Shown here piece by piece: positions 18,640-26,845 of a DNA stretch of 64,000 nucleotides. The position numbers and the translations under genes are program-made. Every line of letters begins with the position of its first letter. The first letter of the stretch is position 1. Origin of the DNA: an uncultured Alphaproteobacteria bacterium. GTDB lineage: Bacteria > Pseudomonadota > Alphaproteobacteria > Micavibrionales > Micavibrionaceae. Below the pieces are notes generated by a model that ran no database searches, was not told where the DNA came from, and was given only the letters and a program-made list of their open reading frames with translations. Where the stretch lies: positions 558,001 through 622,000 of the forward strand of contig CAMLMC010000001.1 of NCBI GenBank assembly GCA_946481075.1, read 5' to 3'.

Positions 18640-18954
18640 ATGAAAAATACCCTCAATATAAAACTGGCGCTTGTTTTTGCCGCTGGCATTCTCATCCCCG
18701 CGGTTGCCAACGCCTATACAGGCGAACAACCGGAACCGTTGACGTCCATGCCGACACAACTGACGGAGCAACAATTATTTACAACGTTTGATTCCGACCG
18801 TTCCGGCGGACTGACAATTGATGAATACATGGCAATGAACGCACAAGGCCACACGCACGGCGATTTCACTGTTCTCGATGTGAACGGCGATGGCAGGTTA
18901 TCATTGGCCGAACTGGAAGGGATTGAATCCCAACGCATGGCCGGTAACAACTAA
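18640..18954 (+). CDS. Secreted EF-hand protein
   Basis: 104 residues from ATG 18640, behind a strong AGGAGGACGAC site; an upstream in-frame extension is excluded. The signal peptide ends at VANA. The mature part carries two EF-hand loops, DSDRSGGLTIDEY and DVNGDGRLSLAEL, with the acidic positions 1, 3, 5 and 12 filled, so it should bind calcium in the periplasm. Function unknown. It is followed by its own terminator and by a second EF-hand gene. Confidence 0.85.
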   Translation: MKNTLNIKLALVFAAGILIPAVANAYTGEQPEPLTSMPTQLTEQQLFTTFDSDRSGGLTIDEYMAMNAQGHTHGDFTVLDVNGDGRLSLAELEGIESQRMAGNN

Positions 18955-18961
18955 CAGGCAT

Positions 18962-18990
18962 AAAGACCCCGCTTTCTACGGGGTCTTTTT
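18962..18990 (+). terminator. Intrinsic terminator
   Basis: AAAGACCCCG / CGGGGTCTTT stem with a 7-base loop, continuing into T residues. Confidence 0.88.
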
Positions 18991-19111
18991 GTCTTTAAAC
19001 GGCAAGGTTACATATCTGTTACAAACCATCCTATTTTATTCACACCGCCGCGCCATTTTCGCCCGCAACCAATGCCATTATCTTTGTCTAGTCAACTTAA
19101 GGAGGAATATT

Positions 19112-19612
19112 ATGAACCAACTCAAATTCTACGCAATGACGGCTCTTGCCGCCGGTTTCATTGCCCTGCCAATTTCGGCCCAGGCACAAGGCGTGGGCGT
19201 TAGCGCAGGCTCCGGCACCTCTGTGGGTGTTGGCACAGGTATAGGCGGAAGTGGAGCGAGCGTCGATACTGGCGCCGGGATTGGCATCGGCACATCCGGT
19301 ACAAAAACAGGTCTTGGTGCGAATATCGGCGTAGGTGCCGGAACAGGAACATCTGCGGGAACATCCGGTTCTACAGGGACTTCCACCGGGACTTCTGGTT
19401 CCGCCGGAACGTCTGCTGGCGCTTACACATCGCAAAGTTTTGGCACTTATGACACAGACCGTTCCGGCGGCCTGAGTAAGTCCGAATTCGATGCGACAGG
19501 CAATACATCCAGCTTTACATCGCTCGATACCGACAATAATGGAAATCTGTCGTTGAATGAACTGAACGCATCCGGCTCTGTATCCGGTTCGGGAAAAGCG
19601 TCTGTTCGCTAA
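19112..19612 (+). CDS. Secreted Gly/Ser/Thr-repeat protein with C-terminal EF-hands
   Basis: 166 residues from ATG 19112 behind TTAAGGAGGAATATT, one of the best ribosome sites in the window. The signal peptide ends SAQAQG. Residues about 26-110 are low-complexity Gly-Ser-Thr-Ala repeats (GTSAGTSGSTGTSTGTSGSA). Two EF-hand loops follow, DTDRSGGLSKSEF and DTDNNGNLSLNEL. The C-terminal part resembles the preceding EF-hand protein, so the pair may have arisen by duplication followed by acquisition of the repeat. The glycine-rich region suggests a flexible extracellular or envelope protein. Confidence 0.82.
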   Translation: MNQLKFYAMTALAAGFIALPISAQAQGVGVSAGSGTSVGVGTGIGGSGASVDTGAGIGIGTSGTKTGLGANIGVGAGTGTSAGTSGSTGTSTGTSGSAGTSAGAYTSQSFGTYDTDRSGGLSKSEFDATGNTSSFTSLDTDNNGNLSLNELNASGSVSGSGKASVR

Positions 19613-19642
19613 GGTTTGACCTTCTCTCTCCTATAGAAGGTC

Positions 19643-19670
19643 TGGTCCCCGCTCTTGCTGGCGGGGACCA
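19643..19670. terminator. Bidirectional terminator between convergent genes
   Basis: TGGTCCCCGC (19643-19652) and GCGGGGACCA (19661-19670) form a perfect 10-bp stem. It lies between the convergent EF-hand gene and gpmA. The flanking T tracts are weak on both sides. Confidence 0.6.
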
Positions 19671-19676
19671 AATTTC

Positions 19677-20312
19677 TTATGCGGCTTTTTTGTCTGTCAG
19701 GGCATAGCGCTTTAAAATTTTCGCGCCATCCATTTCAAACACCACCGGAACGCCTGTTTCCATTTCGGCGGCGTTGATGGTTTCCGGCGTTTCGGCACCA
19801 ATGATAATCAAAAGTGCCCGCAAGCTATTGCCGTGCGCGGCGACAAGGATATTTTCCCCCTTCTCCAGACGCGGCTTGATGTTCGCTTCGTAATAGGGGC
19901 GAACGCGTTTTTCAACGACATCCTGCAAACATTCACCGCCGGGAGGGGCAACATCATACGAACGGCGCCAGATATGAACCTGTTCGTCGCCGTACTTCGC
20001 GCGTGTTTCATCTTTGTTGAGGCCGGTCAGGTCGCCATAATCACGCTCACGCAAATCGTCATGCGCAATCATCGTGTCGATCAAATCGGCCTGCCCTGCA
20101 TTTTCAAGGGCGATGCGCGCCGTGTTGTTCGCGCGCTTTAATGTGCTGGTGAAAACCTGATCGAATTTCGCGCCGAGGTCTTTCAGGCGGCGTCCTGCGC
20201 TGGCGGCCTCTTCACGGCCAAGGTCGGACAATTCGATATCGTAAAAACCGGTGAAGCGGTTTTCGAGGTTCCATTGGGATTGCCCGTGACGGACAAGGAC
20301 GAGATAGTTCAT
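19677..20312 (-). CDS. gpmA: 2,3-bisphosphoglycerate-dependent phosphoglycerate mutase
   Basis: 211 residues from ATG 20312 (MNYLVLVRHGQSQWN). It interconverts 3- and 2-phosphoglycerate in glycolysis and gluconeogenesis. The phosphohistidine motif LVRHGQSQWN, the FTGFYDIELSDLG substrate loop, the LRERDYGDLTGLNKDE motif and the second histidine in VAAHGNSLRAL are all present. The length matches the short alphaproteobacterial GpmA form. Confidence 0.95.
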   Translation of the reverse strand: MNYLVLVRHGQSQWNLENRFTGFYDIELSDLGREEAASAGRRLKDLGAKFDQVFTSTLKRANNTARIALENAGQADLIDTMIAHDDLRERDYGDLTGLNKDETRAKYGDEQVHIWRRSYDVAPPGGECLQDVVEKRVRPYYEANIKPRLEKGENILVAAHGNSLRALLIIIGAETPETINAAEMETGVPVVFEMDGAKILKRYALTDKKAA

Positions 20313-20391
20313 GCGTTTGTATCCTTTTATTAAAATCCGGATCACACGCTAAACCATAAGAGGACCCGCGACAAGGCGGGTCTATAATTTG

Positions 20392-20463
20392 TTAAAACAA
20401 CAGATAGATCAGAATAATCACCGGGATCGGCACCCCGACCAGCCACAATAAAATACCTTTCAT
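20392..20463 (-). CDS. Very small single-TM membrane protein
   Basis: 23 residues, too short for ordinary gene finders. ATG 20463 follows GGAGAGAGGC at good spacing, and the product (MKGILLWLVGVPIPVIILIY plus LLF) is a single hydrophobic helix with a Gly-x-Pro-x-Pro kink. I recall similar short proteins beginning MKG(I/L)LLW and containing GVPIP in many proteobacteria, but cannot name a family with certainty. It lies upstream of gpmA on the same strand, separated by a GACCCGC/GCGGGTC hairpin at 20364-20382. Confidence 0.6.
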   Translation of the reverse strand: MKGILLWLVGVPIPVIILIYLLF

Positions 20464-20532
20464 TTGCCTCTCTCCTTCACGCTAAATCATTGTTCCGGTT
20501 AAACATACGGAGCAGAGCGGCAAAGGTTCCCA

Positions 20533-21528
20533 TCAGGTGGGCTGGGGCGCCCCGGGTGGAGTTGCGCAATAACATTTCAATTCGGCGGACCATTGGCATG
20601 GCATGGCCGCGTCGGCGGTAATCACGCCATAACGGACAGGTTCAAAGACCTGCATCATGGCTTCGTGCATTTGGGTGCGCATATCAGCCTTATACGGACC
20701 TCCGACAATATTGTCGCCGGAACCCGTTATAACATTACTGATATACATGGTTTGCACCTTGCGTGGTGCATCGCTGACGTTTTCTATGAGATATTCCGCG
20801 AGCTGCGCCCACGCCTCTTTATCAAGTACATCGAGCGTAAGGACCCCTATGGCTTTTTGCCGCGCCATCTCCTGTAAATGGCTATATCCAACCCGGTCTC
20901 CGATCCATTCATACCCTGGTTTCGATATTTGACTGCGCCAGTCATGCAAGGGTGATTCATGAAAAGCAGCATTAATGCATTCGGATGCTGACCAGATTAC
21001 AATTTCCGCTGCCATGGGTCTGGCGGCTTCGATGTGCAATCTTTTTAGCTTTATATATATATCCGGGGCGCTTGTGACGATGGAATCCATGAATTGCTCA
21101 GGCCCCTCCCTTTCTACCAAAAGGTTTAGAACATGGTTCCAAAACCACACCTGGGCCGGATTGTTATCGAATAGAATGGCCGCACCGGGTCGCATGGCGG
21201 CGATGTAGCTGAAATTCAACAGACCAGCCGTCCCCATATAAAGGGTGCCGTTTCGATCATCGTTGCCCCTGAAATAATGCAAGAGTTCATTCGGGTCTGA
21301 CTCGTTTATAGCAAGGGCCTGCATCTGGCCTATATGAATTTCAAAATTGCGGGTTTGTGCGTTTGTCACCCGATAGGCGCGTCCGCCGTCAAAGGGAATC
21401 AACGAGTTGCTTGGCAAGCTCGCATTCAGGGCCTTAATTCCGCTGCCAAAACCTTCAAAAATCGGCGGGGGCGGCTTTCGGTTGGCGCTAGCAAAAAAAT
21501 CTTTTGATGGCATAGGCTTAAGCCTCAT
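20533..21528 (-). CDS. Hypothetical protein, possibly a Rossmann/methyltransferase-like fold
   Basis: 331 residues from ATG 21528, preceded by GGAG. The segment TLYMGTAGLLNFSYIAAMRP followed by GAAILFDNNPAQVWFWNHVL looks like the start of a class I SAM-binding fold as in the LIC_10091-like family (YxGxxxNFxYIAxxRP, then xxDI or xxDN); this is my inference from the pattern. The C-terminal half gives alternating strands and helices (AIGVLTLDVLDKEAWAQLAE, then QTMYISNVITGSGDNI), consistent with that fold. No signal peptide. Function unknown. Confidence 0.65.
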   Translation of the reverse strand: MRLKPMPSKDFFASANRKPPPPIFEGFGSGIKALNASLPSNSLIPFDGGRAYRVTNAQTRNFEIHIGQMQALAINESDPNELLHYFRGNDDRNGTLYMGTAGLLNFSYIAAMRPGAAILFDNNPAQVWFWNHVLNLLVEREGPEQFMDSIVTSAPDIYIKLKRLHIEAARPMAAEIVIWSASECINAAFHESPLHDWRSQISKPGYEWIGDRVGYSHLQEMARQKAIGVLTLDVLDKEAWAQLAEYLIENVSDAPRKVQTMYISNVITGSGDNIVGGPYKADMRTQMHEAMMQVFEPVRYGVITADAAMPCQWSAELKCYCATPPGAPQPT

Positions 21529-21610
21529 GAAGCTCCATTTTTTATGTCAAAAAATTGGCCGCTTCCTGTATAATTCTTTGACTATCCACGGTTTTCATGT
21601 CATTAAGGGG

Positions 21611-21642
21611 ACCGGAAAACAGGGCGTTTGCTCATTTCCGGT
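21611..21642 (+). promoter_or_regulatory. Hairpin in the region upstream of pnp
   Basis: ACCGGAAA (21611-21618) and TTTCCGGT (21635-21642) form a perfect 8-bp stem with a 16-base loop about 190 bases before pnp. pnp mRNA is autoregulated through a leader hairpin in enterics; a similar role here is conjecture. The 304-base gap 21529-21832 otherwise holds a degenerate palindromic repeat. Confidence 0.35.
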
Positions 21643-21736
21643 TTGATGAGGTTGACTGTTGAATGCTTCGAAACGCGGAGCCTTTTGCCGTCCACCCCAT
21701 TATACCCTACCGATCAAACGTCCTTTTCCGCTCGGA

Positions 21737-21802
21737 TGTCATACTGAGCAAAGCAAAGAATCTCGTTCCGGGATTTTTTGGAGTTTGGCTCACACAATGA
21801 CA
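21737..21802. repeat. Degenerate palindromic repeat upstream of pnp
   Basis: It starts TGTCATACTGAGCAAAGCAA and ends GGCTCACACAATGACA; it is the same family as the other TGTCATCCTGAG elements but with several mismatches in the arms, so it is an older copy. Confidence 0.6.
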
Positions 21803-21832
21803 ATTAACAACGAAACAAAAGGACTAAGACTA

Positions 21833-23977
21833 ATGTTTAACGTATACCGCAAGGAAATCCCCTTTGCAGGCAAAACCCTCATCCTCGAAACCGGTAAAAT
21901 CGCCCGTCAAGCCGACTCCGCTGTTATGGCGACCATCGGCGGCACAACCGTTCTGTGTACGGTTGTCGGCGCGAAAAGCGTGAAAGAAGGCCAGGACTTC
22001 TTTCCGCTGACTGTGAACTATCAGGAAAAAGCATTCGCCGCCGGTAAAATCCCGGGCGGCTTCTTCAAACGTGAAGGCAAGCCGAGCGAGAAAGAAACGC
22101 TCGTTTCCCGCCTGATCGACCGCCCCATCCGCCCGCTCTTCCCGGAAAACTTCTACAACGAAGTTCAGGTTGTTGCGACCGTTCTGTCCCACGACATGGA
22201 AAACGATCCGGATATCGTTGCGATGCTGGGTTGTTCCGCCGCGCTGACCTTCTCCGGCATTCCATTCATGGGTCCGATCGGCGCAGCACGCGTTGGTTAT
22301 AAAGATGGCAAATACATCATCAACCCCACGGTCGAAGAATGTAAAGATTCCGACCTCGATCTCGTTGCTGCCGGTACGGTGGAAGGCGTTCTGATGGTTG
22401 AATCCGAAGCCAAGGAACTTTCCGAAGAGATCATGCTCGGCGCGGTCATGGAAGCATGGAAAGCATTCCAGCCGGTCATTCATGGAATCATCGAAATGGC
22501 AGAAATGGCCGCGAAAGATCCATGGGATGTTGCCGAAAAAGATCCGAAGATTGTTCAGCTCTACAAAGATCTTAAGGCAAAGTACGAAGAAGCCCTTAAA
22601 AAGGCTTACACAATTACCGTCAAACAAGATCGCTATGCCGCCGTTGGAGAAATCCGCAAGGCCGCGATCGAAGCCTTTGCAAATGACGATATCAGCGAAC
22701 AGACTGTCGGTAATGAATTCCACTCGTTGGAAGCCGAAGTTGTACGCGGCGGTATTTTGCAAACCGGCAAACGCATCGATGGCCGCGATACAAAGACAAT
22801 CCGCCCGATCATCGCGGAAGTTGGCGTACTGCCACGCGCACACGGTTCCGCACTCTTCACACGCGGTGAAACACAGGCGCTCGTTGTGACAACACTCGGC
22901 ACTGGTTCCGATGAACAAATCATCGACGCGCTGGAAGGTGAATACCGTTCTCGCTTCATGCTGCACTACAACTTCCCGCCTTACTCTGTGGGCGAGACAG
23001 GCCGCATGGGCTCACCGGGTCGCCGCGAAATCGGCCACGGCAAGCTGGCATGGCGTGCGATCAACCCGCTCTTCCCGTCGGCTGAGGCATTCCCGTACAC
23101 AATTCGCACCGTGTCCGAAATCACTGAATCCAACGGCTCCTCCTCTATGGCGACAGTCTGCGGCACATCCCTTTCCATGATGGATGCAGGCGTTCCGCTT
23201 GCACGTCCGATCGCCGGTATCGCGATGGGCCTGATCAAGGAAGGTAAGGACTTCGCTGTTTTGTCCGACATCCTCGGCGACGAAGACCATCTTGGTGATA
23301 TGGACTTCAAAGTGGCCGGTACCGATACCGGTATCACGGCGCTGCAGATGGATATCAAGATCACTTCCATTACGGAAGAGATCATGAAGATCGCTCTGGC
23401 ACAGGCAAAAGAAGGACGCATTCACATCCTCGGCGAAATGGCCAAGGCCATGACCCAGGCCCGTAAAGGCGTGTCTGAATTCGCCCCGCAAATGGTTGCC
23501 TTCAAAATCCCGACCGATAAAATCCGTGAAGTCATCGGTACAGGCGGTAAAGTTATCCGTCAGATCGTTGAAGAAACAGGCGCGAAGGTCGATATCGATG
23601 ATGACGGCTCCGTCAAGGTGTCCTCCGTCAATCAGGCCGCCATCGACAAAGCCGTTGCATGGATCCGCGGCATTACGGATGAACCGGAAGTGAACAAAAT
23701 CTACGACGGTAAAGTCGTGAAGATTGTTGATTTCGGCGCCTTCGTAAACTTCATGGGCGGTAAAGATGGCCTCGTGCATATCTCCGAACTTGCCGATGAA
23801 CGCGTTGCCAAAACAACAGACGTTGTTCAGGAAGGCCAGCAAGTGAAGGTCGTTGTTGTCGGTTTCGATGACCGCGGCAAGATCAAGCTTTCTATGAAAC
23901 GCGTTGATCAGGCGACCGGCGAACCACGTGAGCCGGCTGAACGTCCACGTAAATCCCGCGACGAAGACGCTGCTTAA
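21833..23977 (+). CDS. pnp: Polyribonucleotide nucleotidyltransferase (PNPase)
   Basis: 714 residues from ATG 21833 ([11 protein letters not shown]); the frame is open upstream through the repeat but the family starts here. PNPase is a phosphorolytic 3'-5' exoribonuclease and degradosome component. Two RNase PH domains are visible (the catalytic one with [20 protein letters not shown] and [12 protein letters not shown]), then a KH domain ([20 protein letters not shown]) and an S1 domain ([20 protein letters not shown]). A terminator follows. Confidence 0.98.
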   Translation: MFNVYRKEIPFAGKTLILETGKIARQADSAVMATIGGTTVLCTVVGAKSVKEGQDFFPLTVNYQEKAFAAGKIPGGFFKREGKPSEKETLVSRLIDRPIRPLFPENFYNEVQVVATVLSHDMENDPDIVAMLGCSAALTFSGIPFMGPIGAARVGYKDGKYIINPTVEECKDSDLDLVAAGTVEGVLMVESEAKELSEEIMLGAVMEAWKAFQPVIHGIIEMAEMAAKDPWDVAEKDPKIVQLYKDLKAKYEEALKKAYTITVKQDRYAAVGEIRKAAIEAFANDDISEQTVGNEFHSLEAEVVRGGILQTGKRIDGRDTKTIRPIIAEVGVLPRAHGSALFTRGETQALVVTTLGTGSDEQIIDALEGEYRSRFMLHYNFPPYSVGETGRMGSPGRREIGHGKLAWRAINPLFPSAEAFPYTIRTVSEITESNGSSSMATVCGTSLSMMDAGVPLARPIAGIAMGLIKEGKDFAVLSDILGDEDHLGDMDFKVAGTDTGITALQMDIKITSITEEIMKIALAQAKEGRIHILGEMAKAMTQARKGVSEFAPQMVAFKIPTDKIREVIGTGGKVIRQIVEETGAKVDIDDDGSVKVSSVNQAAIDKAVAWIRGITDEPEVNKIYDGKVVKIVDFGAFVNFMGGKDGLVHISELADERVAKTTDVVQEGQQVKVVVVGFDDRGKIKLSMKRVDQATGEPREPAERPRKSRDEDAA

Positions 23978-23998
23978 TCTTTAGCGAACCCAAATCAA

Positions 23999-24026
23999 AG
24001 CCCCGCAATTCGCGGGGCTTTTTTAT
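23999..24026 (+). terminator. Intrinsic terminator of pnp
   Basis: AAGCCCCGC / GCGGGGCTT hairpin with loop AATTC region, followed by T residues; it ends at the stop codon of the convergent DUF1304 gene. Confidence 0.88.
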
Positions 24027-24394
24027 TAATCTATGAGAAGCAACCTTAAACCCAACGCCACAATCGCCGGAACGGCCTGCACAATAAAAATACGCTTGCT
24101 CACGGTAATCGCGCCCCATATTCCGGCAATGATCACGCAGCCCAACCCATAAAAGGCAAAGGCATATCCGACCGGATTATTCAGAAACAACCCGATCAAA
24201 AGCGCCACAACGAGGAACCCGTTATAAAGCCCCTGATTGGATGCCATCGCGGCCGACTGCGCAGCATATTCGGGTGTTATGTGGAACACTTTCGGCGCAA
24301 GGCGTTTCCACAGCGCCATTTCAAGGACGACGAAACAGACATGCAGGGCAATCACAATCAGATATGCGATCATTGCTATGGTATAAAGCATCAT
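24026..24394 (-). CDS. DUF1304 family membrane protein
   Basis: 122 residues with four hydrophobic helices (IAYLIVIALHVCFVVLEMAL, FLVVALLIGLFLN, FAFYGLGCVIIAGIWGAIT, AVPAIVALGLRLL). The motif MALWKRLAPKVFHI followed by ASNQGLYNGFLV is typical of DUF1304 proteins, small inner-membrane proteins of unknown function. Two adjacent ATG codons (24394, 24391) could start it. Confidence 0.82.
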   Translation of the reverse strand: MMLYTIAMIAYLIVIALHVCFVVLEMALWKRLAPKVFHITPEYAAQSAAMASNQGLYNGFLVVALLIGLFLNNPVGYAFAFYGLGCVIIAGIWGAITVSKRIFIVQAVPAIVALGLRLLLID

Positions 24395-24449
24395 GGGCCT
24401 CCCTTTAACGGACGCCCATGATACTTCATTTCAAAGCCCACTGCCATTC

Positions 24450-24734
24450 TCATGCGGCGGTGGAAAGCGGCCTGACCTGAAAGCCGAGCGATTCAATCCG
24501 CTCCCGATGCGTCACCGGAATAAAGGCGCGAAATATTTCCTCTGCGCTGACTGTATGAATGCCGTCTGCTTCCCTGTCAAAACGTGCCACGCAAGACCAG
24601 AACTCCTCGCGCGCCAAGCCCATGTGGCTTTCGTTCAGATATTGATGAAGGTCCGCAAGCGCAGCGACCTTGATATCGGGCTCTTGTGCCGCCAGTGCGG
24701 TTGAAAAAGAAATCGCTCCATATGTTCCGGTCAT
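24450..24734 (-). CDS. Hypothetical protein, paralogue of its upstream neighbour
   Basis: 94 residues from ATG 24734 behind GGAGGCTATC. Soluble, no motif known. It aligns over its whole length with the product of 24745-25074: YGAISFSTAL versus YFAIVFSPEL at the start, ADLHQYLNESH versus LQLQDYFQTHD in the middle, and ERIESLGFQVRPL versus AEVQRIGFHARAV at the end. The two genes lie 10 bases apart and are presumably co-transcribed. Confidence 0.7.
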   Translation of the reverse strand: MTGTYGAISFSTALAAQEPDIKVAALADLHQYLNESHMGLAREEFWSCVARFDREADGIHTVSAEEIFRAFIPVTHRERIESLGFQVRPLSTAA

Positions 24735-24744
24735 GATAGCCTCC

Positions 24745-25074
24745 CTATGGCTGGTAATCTTCATTGTAAAAGGTGAAAGCGGCAGGTCCCACGGCGCGCG
24801 CATGGAACCCTATTCTTTGCACCTCCGCCCGCTCGCCTTCCGTCAATTCGGCATGAACGACCTTGGCGCGGAAGTTTTCCGATAGATCAACCTTTCCATT
24901 GAGCAAAGGTTCCGTGGCATAAGCGATAGGATAGTAAATTTCGCCGCCGGTATTGATGTAATCGTGGGTCTGGAAATAATCCTGCAATTGCAGAATGGCT
25001 TGCCGCTTCTGTTCGGCGCTACCACCAGATAATTCCGGTGAAAAGACAATGGCGAAGTATTGGGACAATGACAT
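24745..25074 (-). CDS. Hypothetical protein, paralogue of its downstream neighbour
   Basis: 109 residues from ATG 25074 behind AAGGAGACTTCC. Soluble and mixed alpha/beta; ends VGPAAFTFYNEDYQP. First gene of a two-gene unit with 24450-24734, with which it shares similarity across most of its length, so a tandem duplication is likely. No family recognised. Confidence 0.72.
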   Translation of the reverse strand: MSLSQYFAIVFSPELSGGSAEQKRQAILQLQDYFQTHDYINTGGEIYYPIAYATEPLLNGKVDLSENFRAKVVHAELTEGERAEVQRIGFHARAVGPAAFTFYNEDYQP

Positions 25075-25421
25075 GGAAGTCTCCTTAAACGTAGAAAAAA
25101 TACAAAACGAACCCTCACCGCATTACATGCGGGTAAAAGGACCTATAACGATGTGATTTGAAAGTTTATGTATGAATGCGCGTTAGCGCATCGTACGCAC
25201 GGCAACAGATGTCAGGACCTTGGAGGCCCAACAAATAATCTGTGTCTGTTGCCAAAGAATGTTCATAAAGAAAATGAAAACATAAAATTTTCGCCGCTAC
25301 AACTACTTTTTTTATAACCAGCCCGCTTTTGAGGCATTTAGCCATTCTCTGCGCGCGTGCGGTTATCGACATTACGCGCCATAAAGGCTAGATATATGTA
25401 TCTGACATAAAGGATATACTC
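25075..25421. other. 347-base intergenic region with two inverted repeats
   Basis: No convincing gene here. Two hairpins are visible: ATGCGC-GTTA-GCGCAT (25176-25191) and GGCAACAGA (25201-25209) with TCTGTTGCC (25245-25253), a perfect 9-bp stem over a 35-base loop. Together they could belong to a small RNA, but no promoter or terminator clearly frames them. A 68-codon minus-strand frame (25166-25372) has no ribosome site and I reject it. Confidence 0.35.
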
Positions 25422-26204
25422 GTGATTAAATCTTACTTCATTAATCTGGACCGTAATGCAGACCGTATGGATTCTGTGCGTGCCCGCACATCCGCGCTCG
25501 GGATAGCCTATGAACGATTCCCTGCCGTGGACGGAAGCAAGGTGAGTGATAGGGATTTTGAATCCTTTAAAAGCGCCCGTCCGCGCCAGGCCCCTGGCAA
25601 ATCATGGAACCGTGGGCAGATGGGGTGTTTTCTCAGCCACTATGCCCTCTGGCAAATCGCCGCGCAAAGCGCCGATTCTTATACGGCCATTTTTGAAGAC
25701 GATATCCATTTGTCCGATGCCCTTCCCCATTTTCTGAATGATACATCATGGATACCCGATGGCGTTGATATCGTGCGCCTTGAAACATCCACCAACCGTC
25801 TTTTGCTGGGCAAGGATCCGCTTTCCACGCATCATGGCCGGGAAGTCCGGCAAGTATTCTCGACCAGCTGGTGCGCCGGCGGCTATATCATCAGCCGCAA
25901 ATGCGCCCAGTATCTTGTGGGGCTCCCCACCGCGACCCATGACACGGCGGATCATTTCCTATTCTCGTTCGAACACCCTGCCGTTGCCGACAAAATCACG
26001 ATTGCGCAAGTTGTTCCCGCCCTTTGCATTCAGGATAAATTTTTCTATGCCGATGCAGGCAACGTAAAATTCCGTAGCGAGATCGTTGAAAACCACGAAG
26101 GAACGACTCTGCAGGCCCGTATCAAATATCTCTTTAAACGCTCCCCGCTGACGTTCCTGCGCAAAACATTACAGGGATATAAACGCATTCATTTTGCCGC
26201 ATGA
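25422..26204 (+). CDS. Glycosyltransferase family 25 protein (LPS-type)
   Basis: 260 residues from GTG 25422. Family 25 enzymes add galactose or similar sugars to lipooligosaccharide. The start SYFINLDRNADRMDSVRART is the family's N-terminal motif, followed by YERFPAVDG, the GQMGCFLSHYALWQ motif and the metal-binding FEDDIH (a DxD-like acidic motif). TSWCAGGYIISRKCAQYLV is the usual later segment. It is a lone gene with its own terminator, so the acceptor is unknown. Confidence 0.9.
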   Translation: MIKSYFINLDRNADRMDSVRARTSALGIAYERFPAVDGSKVSDRDFESFKSARPRQAPGKSWNRGQMGCFLSHYALWQIAAQSADSYTAIFEDDIHLSDALPHFLNDTSWIPDGVDIVRLETSTNRLLLGKDPLSTHHGREVRQVFSTSWCAGGYIISRKCAQYLVGLPTATHDTADHFLFSFEHPAVADKITIAQVVPALCIQDKFFYADAGNVKFRSEIVENHEGTTLQARIKYLFKRSPLTFLRKTLQGYKRIHFAA

Positions 26205-26205
26205 A

Positions 26206-26232
26206 AAAGCCCGCTCAGCGCGGGCCTTTTTG
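26206..26232. terminator. Bidirectional terminator
   Basis: AAAGCCCGC / GCGGGCCTTTTT hairpin with loop TCAGC; A-rich on the left and T-rich on the right, so it can serve both the glycosyltransferase and the convergent SET-domain gene. Confidence 0.85.
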
Positions 26233-26237
26233 TCATC

Positions 26238-26729
26238 TTATTCTTCTTCGTTTTCCCACCAGATTTCGCAGGAATAATTCCAGCAAAGCTCTTCGCCCTT
26301 TTTGATATCGCGCATGGCGGTGACGGTCATGGTATATTCGCCAAGATCGCTTTCGATATGGATGTTTGGCTCCGCGCTGTGGTTATACATCATGACGTAA
26401 CCAAGCGGCATGCAGTGTTCTTCACCTTCCGTCTCGTCGTCCCAGTCGAGAAGATATCCATCCGGTGCCCCGCCGCTATCCGGAATGTCGGCGGCGGCGA
26501 CGGGAACGACCGGGGAAATTTCAAGAACTTCGCCCTTTTTGAAATCGCGCAGGGCAAACATGCCGCGCCCCTTCTCATCATCGATGTGTTTCCAGCCGAT
26601 TTTGGCGCCCGTAATGGTTTCGTCCGTATTGGCGGCGTTGTCGGCCTGCCACTGCATCATCTTTTCGGCTGGGCTCATGGCCTTGGCGGCGGATTGGGCC
26701 TTGGTCACTTTCTGGGCGGATGATTTCAT
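26238..26729 (-). CDS. SET domain-containing protein
   Basis: 163 residues from ATG 26729, behind AGGAGAGTG. SET domains are lysine methyltransferase folds, common in eukaryotes and scattered in bacteria. Features seen are KGRGMFALRDFKKGEVLEIS (first SET motif), MYNHSAEPN (the NHS SAM-binding motif), MTVTAMRDIKKGEELCWNYS (GEEL with catalytic Tyr). The N-terminal 35 residues are Ala/Lys-rich and disordered. The target protein cannot be told from the sequence. It diverges from a glycerophosphodiesterase gene. Confidence 0.88.
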   Translation of the reverse strand: MKSSAQKVTKAQSAAKAMSPAEKMMQWQADNAANTDETITGAKIGWKHIDDEKGRGMFALRDFKKGEVLEISPVVPVAAADIPDSGGAPDGYLLDWDDETEGEEHCMPLGYVMMYNHSAEPNIHIESDLGEYTMTVTAMRDIKKGEELCWNYSCEIWWENEEE

Positions 26730-26845
26730 TAACACTCTCCTCTGATCCAACTTCGCGTTTGATACACAAACAATGCGAAAAACGCCACAAAAATTCCACC
26801 GTTTGTGCTACTTATAGGATGATTTTAACCAAGGATGAAAAGATC

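Noticed and set aside
21830..22966. 378-codon minus-strand frame opposite pnp
   Set aside because: Antisense to PNPase with Phe/Asp/Cys-biased composition; shadow of the real gene.
25166..25372. 68-codon minus-strand ORF in the gap before the glycosyltransferase
   Set aside because: No Shine-Dalgarno, unusual composition and overlap with two inverted repeats; more likely non-coding.
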